Source: Protostelium mycophagum
Lineage: Eukaryota; Evosea; Variosea; Protosteliida; Protosteliaceae
Direction of reading: 5' to 3'
NCBI GenBank assembly: GCA_002081555.1
Contig: KV921247.1
Location: forward strand, 3,298 to 31,135
Length of the DNA: 27,838 bases
Part shown: positions 22,486 through 27,838 of the stretch, in pieces
Layout: each line of letters opens with the position of its first letter
Numbering within the stretch: the first letter of the stretch is position 1
Position numbers and translations under genes: made by a program
Notes under the pieces: generated by a model
Database searches by the model: none
The model's input: the letters and a program-made list of their open reading frames with translations, nothing else
Told to the model about the DNA's origin: nothing

Positions 22486-25400
22486 ATGCGCGAAGGAGCT
22501 CATGGAATGGCTGAAACAGATGAGATCGAAATGGTGGACAAGTTAAATGTTATAGACATCGAACTTGGCGCAGGTCCTTCTGAGCGGAGCCAGGATACGG
22601 AAGGTAAGGATTATTTAATGAAACTTTTTTGATGAAGCAGGACCATTTCGAAAACATCTGAACGCCTATATACCAGTACTGCGAAGTCGGGCCTTTGTGA
22701 TTTCGGCAATACCAGTACTGCGAAGTCGGGCCTTTGTGATTTCGGCATGAAGCAGGACCATTTCGAAAACATCTGAACGCCTATATACCAGTACTGCGAA
22801 GTCGGGCCTTTGTGATTTCGGCAGCTCTGGCCATCATCTTACCTGGTCTGATCACTTTCTCATTATTTGGTGGTGCTGATCTTCTTCGATTTGTGGTGAG
22901 CATGATGTGTGCCGTCATATGCATCCACATTTTTACCGTCTGCTGGCTCGCGCAGACTGTCACTTATACAGACGGTTTCTTTCTCATCGTTGGTTTGGGA
23001 TATGGTTTTGTCGGTAGGGGAAAAGTTTGAACGGTAAACAAGAAGTCTTCTTTGAATCTCAAAGATGGAGGGCTAATCAATTGATAGGAGCTGATGTTGG
23101 ATACCAATTAGACAACATAGCTCGTTATAATGAGATCGGTTCTTTCATTCTGGGTATGTTCTTGTCCAAATTCAAATTCAGAGGATGGGCTCAATCCTTC
23201 ATCGCATTTATATGCATAACCATTATCAACGTGATCCTCTTGTCTTCAGTATGGTGAGTTACATATAGATCAACTTTTTTTGGATGATGATCATTACATT
23301 TGCAAAAGACGTCCTTATTTTCATCTTGATGTAAATATTTAAAGGTGGTGGAAAATATTTCCAACTTGCTTTGATAGTGCCAACGGAGTAGCCACACATT
23401 TTTACATCATCAACCAATATGTGTTCATCGGCCTCTTTGGATTATGCATGGTGTTGATCATTGTTCAAAAAAGGTTTTTCGCCCCAAATGTCTTTGTATT
23501 TGTCATGGTGGCTCTCATCTTGAGGTAAGACTTCATCATCAACGGTTCATTTGAAAATGGAGTCTTCTCATTTTTAAAATTGTTTTTTCAAAAAGATGAG
23601 ATGGGCGCTGGCATCATCATTTCATCTCATACATGCAGGCTCATCTCTACAATCTTCGCCTCTCTTATCGCCATACCAGAACCCGCAGTTCCAATCATAT
23701 TATCCAATCTCTTCAGATTCTCCAGCTTTTTATTTCTATTCCTCAGTATCGGGATCAGTTCTCTCAGGAACCCCATGAGTACACTCTTCAAGAATCTATC
23801 CAATAAAGGTCTGGCCCTAAAGGACGAAAAGGTGAGTTGTAGATGTCGTTGTAGTATTCCCACAGTTTTGAGAAACAGCTGACTTTACCACCACTATTTT
23901 TATTTTATTGTGCGGCATTGTTTTGGAGATAAAAGGCAGTGTGGTGACTGCAAGTTTCAAAATTGTTCTATTTATAGAACTCTGCCGCTGTGCTTAATTA
24001 TAACTTCACAAGATGGATAAAGTCCTCTACAAAATTTTAAGGACAGATAAGGAGACTGACAATTGTAGATCCTCGTGTCTTGGATGATAGAGCAAGTACC
24101 AGCCATCGCCATATTGATCCAGTCAGATGGCACAATACAACACATAAATCAATACGGTTCCAAAAGATTGAGACACTCGAACGAGGTCAGACTCAAGGGC
24201 AAGAATTTCTACGAGGTGGACTTTCGGGATTTATTACCGTAAAGAACCACGTTAATTAACGCAGATGTTTGTCTTTGAAGGTGAGACACAAGGCACGATG
24301 TCAAGATTGATCGAGAGGCTGCATACGGAGAATATTAGTAGTGAAGAGTTTGTCGTGAGATCCGTAAAGACAATGGTGGGCGAAAGTGAGCAGATTTGTG
24401 TGATGTCTTGAAGCTTTGTCGCATGTCTGATATTTATGCAGCGGAGGCAAATCACGTGATCGAGTGGAGCTTCAAGAGTATGTGGAGTAAGGTATATCTA
24501 CAACTGTGTAAATACATAATTTTTGCTGAATTTAATGACAGAACACCGAGGAATTCGAGTCCAAAATATTCCGAAGTTCTTACCGGTATAATTTTCCGAT
24601 TTTTTCACACGTTTTTACACCGTTGTAGAAGGAGCAACAGTGAGCCGGAGATACACACCGGAGTTAGGACGGCCATGATATTGTGCATGGGAAGAGATGT
24701 CACTGATCAAATGGAGAGAGAGAGGCTTCTTACAGAGGCAAAAGCGGAGGCCGACCGTCTTGCCATCATGAAAGATTCTTTCGGTGAGTTTTCCACGAAA
24801 TTTTCTGGAAATTTCTGGTCGTACTGACATTTTACAGTGGCGAATGTCTCTCACGAGGTTGTTTTTTGTAAAGATTTTCTTGAAAAATTCTGAGTGAGTG
24901 TAGTTAAGAACACCCCTCAACTGTATTGTGGGTGTAACGGATCTATTGAATCAATATTCAAATTTTCCCGCCCAAATAACGGACATGCACACTATGATCA
25001 AAACAGCCGCCGATTCACTTCTCACGTTAATCAACGATTTGTTAGATTTCGCCAAAGTGAGTACCAAGAGAATCCCCATCTACAACGCTGACGTCACCAG
25101 CTCCGGCAGGGGGAGATGAAACTGACCCGCGGAAAAATACAACTGGCAACTTTTATTGAGAACTGTCTGCTTTCCATGTCCATGCTGTACACAAACAATT
25201 TGGATTTTGCCTACCGGATCCACAATGATTGTCCCAGAGTGATCTATCAAGATGAAAACAGATTGAGACAGATTCTATTCAATCTATTCAGTAACGCCAT
25301 AAAATTTACGCAGAGCGGTCAGGTCGTCTTGGAGGTGAAGGGGATGAACACTATGGTGAGCCGTTGTAGATTCATTACGATATCTATTCTGGGGAAATTT

Positions 25401-27367
25401 CGGAGAACTGATGTTCTCAGAACACAGGGGGGGTGGAGTGTTTGGAATGGACAGTCCGTGACAGCGGTATGGGCATGACAGAGTTTGACGTAGACAAGCT
25501 CTTCGGAAGATTCTTTCAGGCCAATCAAGGACACAATACCAAGAAGGGAACCGGTATTGGTGAGTCTCCACGATGACATGATGACGTGTCGATGACGTTA
25601 CGCAAGGGCTCGCTATTACTAGGGATATTGTGGAATTGATGGGTGGAGGAATAACGTGCACATCGAAACTTGGTGTGGGGACTTCAATGATATTCCATGT
25701 CCCCACGGGTCTACATAGGGTAATGTGTCGACATCGATCATCTACAATTCTGATGTACATTCTCAGAGTCGGGGGACATCACTATCCAATTCACCAAAGA
25801 GCAGTGAAGTGTTCAAACTTCCATCAAAAAGAGGTAATCGTGGGAAAAAAACATTACTAAGAGAAAGAGGTTCATACAATTTGGCGCCAGATTCACCCCG
25901 TGTGAAGAGACTTGATGGAGTCATGGATATGATAGAGCTGATCATCCCTCCCGTCGTATCAATCTTGTTTATATGTATCGATAATAAGGTAATTTCATTA
26001 TGGGAACTTATAGTCGTTGTAGATCATAACACTGTACAGGTGCTGGGGTCAATGTTGGAGGACTCTCTCAATATTGATAACGACACACCAGCTAAGCACG
26101 TGATGTCATTTCAAGATATCATGTCGACAGCCAAGGAATTTGTAGACACCACAGTCAAGAATTCTGCCGGAGGTATGTGACGTCATCGTGATCTGGTTGA
26201 GATGTCTTAACCACAAGCAGAGACAAACATCGTGGTGCGGTTCCTTGTAGATTCCGACGCCGTGTCTTATTTGAATGTGAATGATCTGAAGGAGTTTGTG
26301 AAAGCAAACATTCAAATAGAAATAATATTACTATTGAATCAAAATGTACAGAGATCATTACATGTTAACGGAGGTGAGTTCAATCACCTAATTCTATTTT
26401 TAATATTTCGCAGAAGTATTCAAGATGGAGGGCATCAAGTCCTATCTGTTGCGAAAGATGATGCAATTGTCACAATTGCTATGTATCCTAAGAGGTATGG
26501 ATTTTGATTCTCCTTACACGGCGGCCACGTTAAATCTATCATAGCCGATCCGGAAGCCGCCAATTTCGAGATAGGACTATGCGACTCAGACTCAACGTCA
26601 ACACATACATCCATGCCCACACCACAAATAGACTCACCAACGCTCACATTATCTCCACCAATGCACCGTAGTTCTTTAACACCTATTCCCCTGCCACAAT
26701 TCAGGTCGACACCGACCTTGTCATCAACACCACCCTCCATGTCATCACCCATCATCAATGCATCACCTCCACCACCTGCTGAAGTGTTGGAACCATTGCA
26801 CGTTCTCGTCGTGGAAGACAACAAGACCAATCAGAGGGTAAGAATGATGTCTTGATGAGGCTGAGTGATTTCAGGTGATACAGTTGATGATGGACAGGAT
26901 CGGAGGTATACAATATCACTTTGCGAACAACGGCCTCGAAGGTAACTAAACGACTCGTCATTCGCGATTTCCGGATCTGAACGAGCCAGGTGTGGAGTTA
27001 TTCCAAGAAAAACGATCTCAGAATCACATCTATGATATCATTTTAATGTAAGTATTCACGGTCTTACCTTCGGTTGAAGGAAGCAGGGACCTCCAGATGC
27101 CAGTCATGGACGGAATCGCGGCAACAGAAAACATTCGAGAGATCGAAAGAGCAAACGGCTGGGTGAGTGTGATGCTCAAAGTGACACCTCCCTGACTCTC
27201 TACAGACAAATATACACATCACTGCTCTGACCGCAAACGCATTTGATGAAGAGAAGGAAAAGTGTACAAAGGCCGGAATGAACGATTATTTATCAAAACC
27301 AATTGGACTTGATGTACTCACGAAGAAGATGAGCAGCGTGAGGAAAATGAGAGGGAATGGGTTATAA
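22486..27367 (+). CDS. Hybrid histidine kinase: membrane sensor, PAS, HisKA, HATPase, two receivers
   Basis: Twenty-four exons give 1132 residues if intron 1 is 22604-22755. Exon starts: 22486, 22756, 23046 (or 23043), 23345, 23639, 24069, 24265, 24442, 24542, 24629, 24838, 24904, 25101, 25421, 25607, 25767, 26040, 26221, 26414, 26545, 26875, 26990, 27087, 27206. Residues ~45-300 hold about seven to eight hydrophobic spans. A PAS domain follows (VPAIAILIQSDGTIQHIN...GKNFYEMF...GRDVTDQ). The H-box is VANVSHELRTPLN (His497). The N-box is DENRLRQILFNLFSNAIKF, then DSGMGM and GTGIGLAI. Residues ~755-915 look like a degenerate receiver; after a Pro/Ser/Thr linker comes an intact one: VVEDNKTNQ, MDLQMPVMDG (Asp1055), TALTAN, Lys1110. 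These kinases feed His-Asp phosphorelays. Start 22486 is the first ATG in frame; 22507 is also possible. Confidence 0.93.
22632..22823 (+). repeat. Tandem duplication over the first splice acceptor of the kinase gene
   Basis: A 77-bp unit at 22632-22708 recurs exactly at 22747-22823, an offset of 115 bp. A 39-bp part of it (ataccagtactgcgaagtcg and the next 19 bases) is present three times, at 22670-22708, 22709-22747 and 22785-22823. Both long copies contain the acceptor TGAAGCAG. Using the first acceptor leads to a TGA at 22748; using the second (ending 22755) keeps the frame open. Confidence 0.97.
23832..24068 (+). other. Unusually long (237-nt) intron in the kinase gene
   Basis: It opens GTGAGTTGTAGATG and closes GACAATTGTAG. 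It is about five times the typical intron here. The inner part has a perfect hairpin GTTCTA/TAGAAC (23965-23970, 23975-23980) and two competing stems: GCAGT/ACTGC (23936-23940, 23947-23951) or GGCAG/CTGCC (23935-23939, 23982-23986). No exon-like frame fits within it. Confidence 0.6.
25989..26039 (+). other. 51-nt stretch, intron or coding (degenerate receiver region)
   Basis: It starts GTAATT and ends TACAG, so it can be spliced, but it is a multiple of three with no stop. Retained, it adds 17 residues including LIVVVDHNTVQ, which itself looks like a receiver first strand; removed, ILFICIDNK joins VLGSMLED, also receiver-like. I used the spliced form. Confidence 0.45.
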
Positions 27368-27838
27368 AGGGAACCAGTAATCATCAATCATTTCTGTCCA
27401 ATGAAGAAGATTCTGAAATACAAAAAGCTTTTGATTGTGCGATGAAGACAGTGTTGCTCCCCATCTCATTTTCCTTCATCGATCAGCACAGTGTCTACAT
27501 TTGGTGTATGACACCACTTCCAACAAACTTATTCTGTCTCTGTGAATGCACGAGTTGTAATGTCTGAGTGATTGTTTGTTGATGACATGACGATTGTATG
27601 ATGAATGTCATCTGAAAGGAAAGTACACGTTTGAGGAGAGTTGTGTTCTCCACCAAAGCTGTCCATGAAATCACTTGTGTGATCAATTGAAGACAGCTTT
27701 ACAAGTTTTCACCATACTGTCCAGTTTTCCAGCTTAAAAGTAAGCCAGAAGCCCCTGTACACCACAATATGATGATATCAAATTTCTGGTTGTTTTCATA
27801 TAAGAAGAATTTTGCTCTCAAAACAGAATTCAACAACA
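27368..27838. other. 3' flank of the kinase gene, no gene seen
   Basis: These 471 bp follow the TAA stop. The longest frame, 63 codons on the minus strand at 27495-27686, has no motif and no sensible splice partners. There is no AATAAA directly after the stop. The stretch may be 3' UTR and the start of the next intergenic region. Confidence 0.4.

Noticed and set aside
811-26024. GTTGTAGAT resembles the end of some CRISPR direct repeats
   Set aside because: Copies are scattered, short, in both orientations and tied to introns of eukaryotic genes. There is no repeat-spacer periodicity and no cas gene.
27495-27686. 63-codon minus-strand frame after the kinase gene
   Set aside because: No recognisable motif, no intron partners and biased composition; probably chance.
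1-27838. Mobile elements, old virus copies, tRNA or rRNA genes
   Set aside because: No transposase, reverse transcriptase, capsid or integrase motif, terminal repeat or tRNA arm pattern was seen on either strand.

Overview
This window is nuclear DNA of an intron-dense eukaryote. Seven protein genes fit it, six of them whole. My models need about 92 introns in under 28 kb; most are 35-70 nt, nearly all are GT-AG, and many end in TTGTAG. Summed exon lengths are multiples of three for every model, which supports them. The gene content (HUWE1/TOM1-type HECT ligase, SHPRH-type SNF2 helicase, LUC7, S10 carboxypeptidase, hybrid histidine kinase) plus tiny introns and very short spacers suggests a free-living protist. 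My best guess is an amoebozoan of the protosteloid kind, but that is inference and not a species call.

Layout: 34-771 (+) is the 3' part of a WD40 protein. 910-2103 (+) is a LUC7-like splicing factor. 2339-12224 (-) is a very large HUWE1/TOM1 HECT ubiquitin ligase in 18 coding exons. 12638-17937 (+) is a SHPRH-type helicase whose open frame runs on into an F-box-like plus ankyrin-like tail. 17991-19763 (-) is a coiled-coil protein with a segment like the CC1 box of dynein adaptors. 20009-21881 (-) is a secreted serine carboxypeptidase. 22486-27367 (+) is a hybrid histidine kinase with a multi-pass membrane sensor, PAS, kinase core, a degenerate receiver and an intact receiver. I see no mobile element, tRNA, rRNA or CRISPR array.

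There is no operon logic. Neighbours are convergent (LUC7/HECT ligase; helicase/coiled coil), divergent (HECT ligase/helicase; carboxypeptidase/kinase) or tandem (WD40/LUC7; carboxypeptidase/coiled coil). Ubiquitin signalling appears in two adjacent divergent genes that share a 413-bp promoter region, but a functional link between them is only a suggestion.

Most worth a second look: the palindrome TGACGTCA occurs 11 times, 8 of them inside introns; GTTGTAGAT and its reverse complement recur in introns; the helicase/F-box/ankyrin frame is continuous; a tandem duplication has copied the splice acceptor of the kinase gene; the coiled-coil protein carries a dynein-adaptor-like motif.
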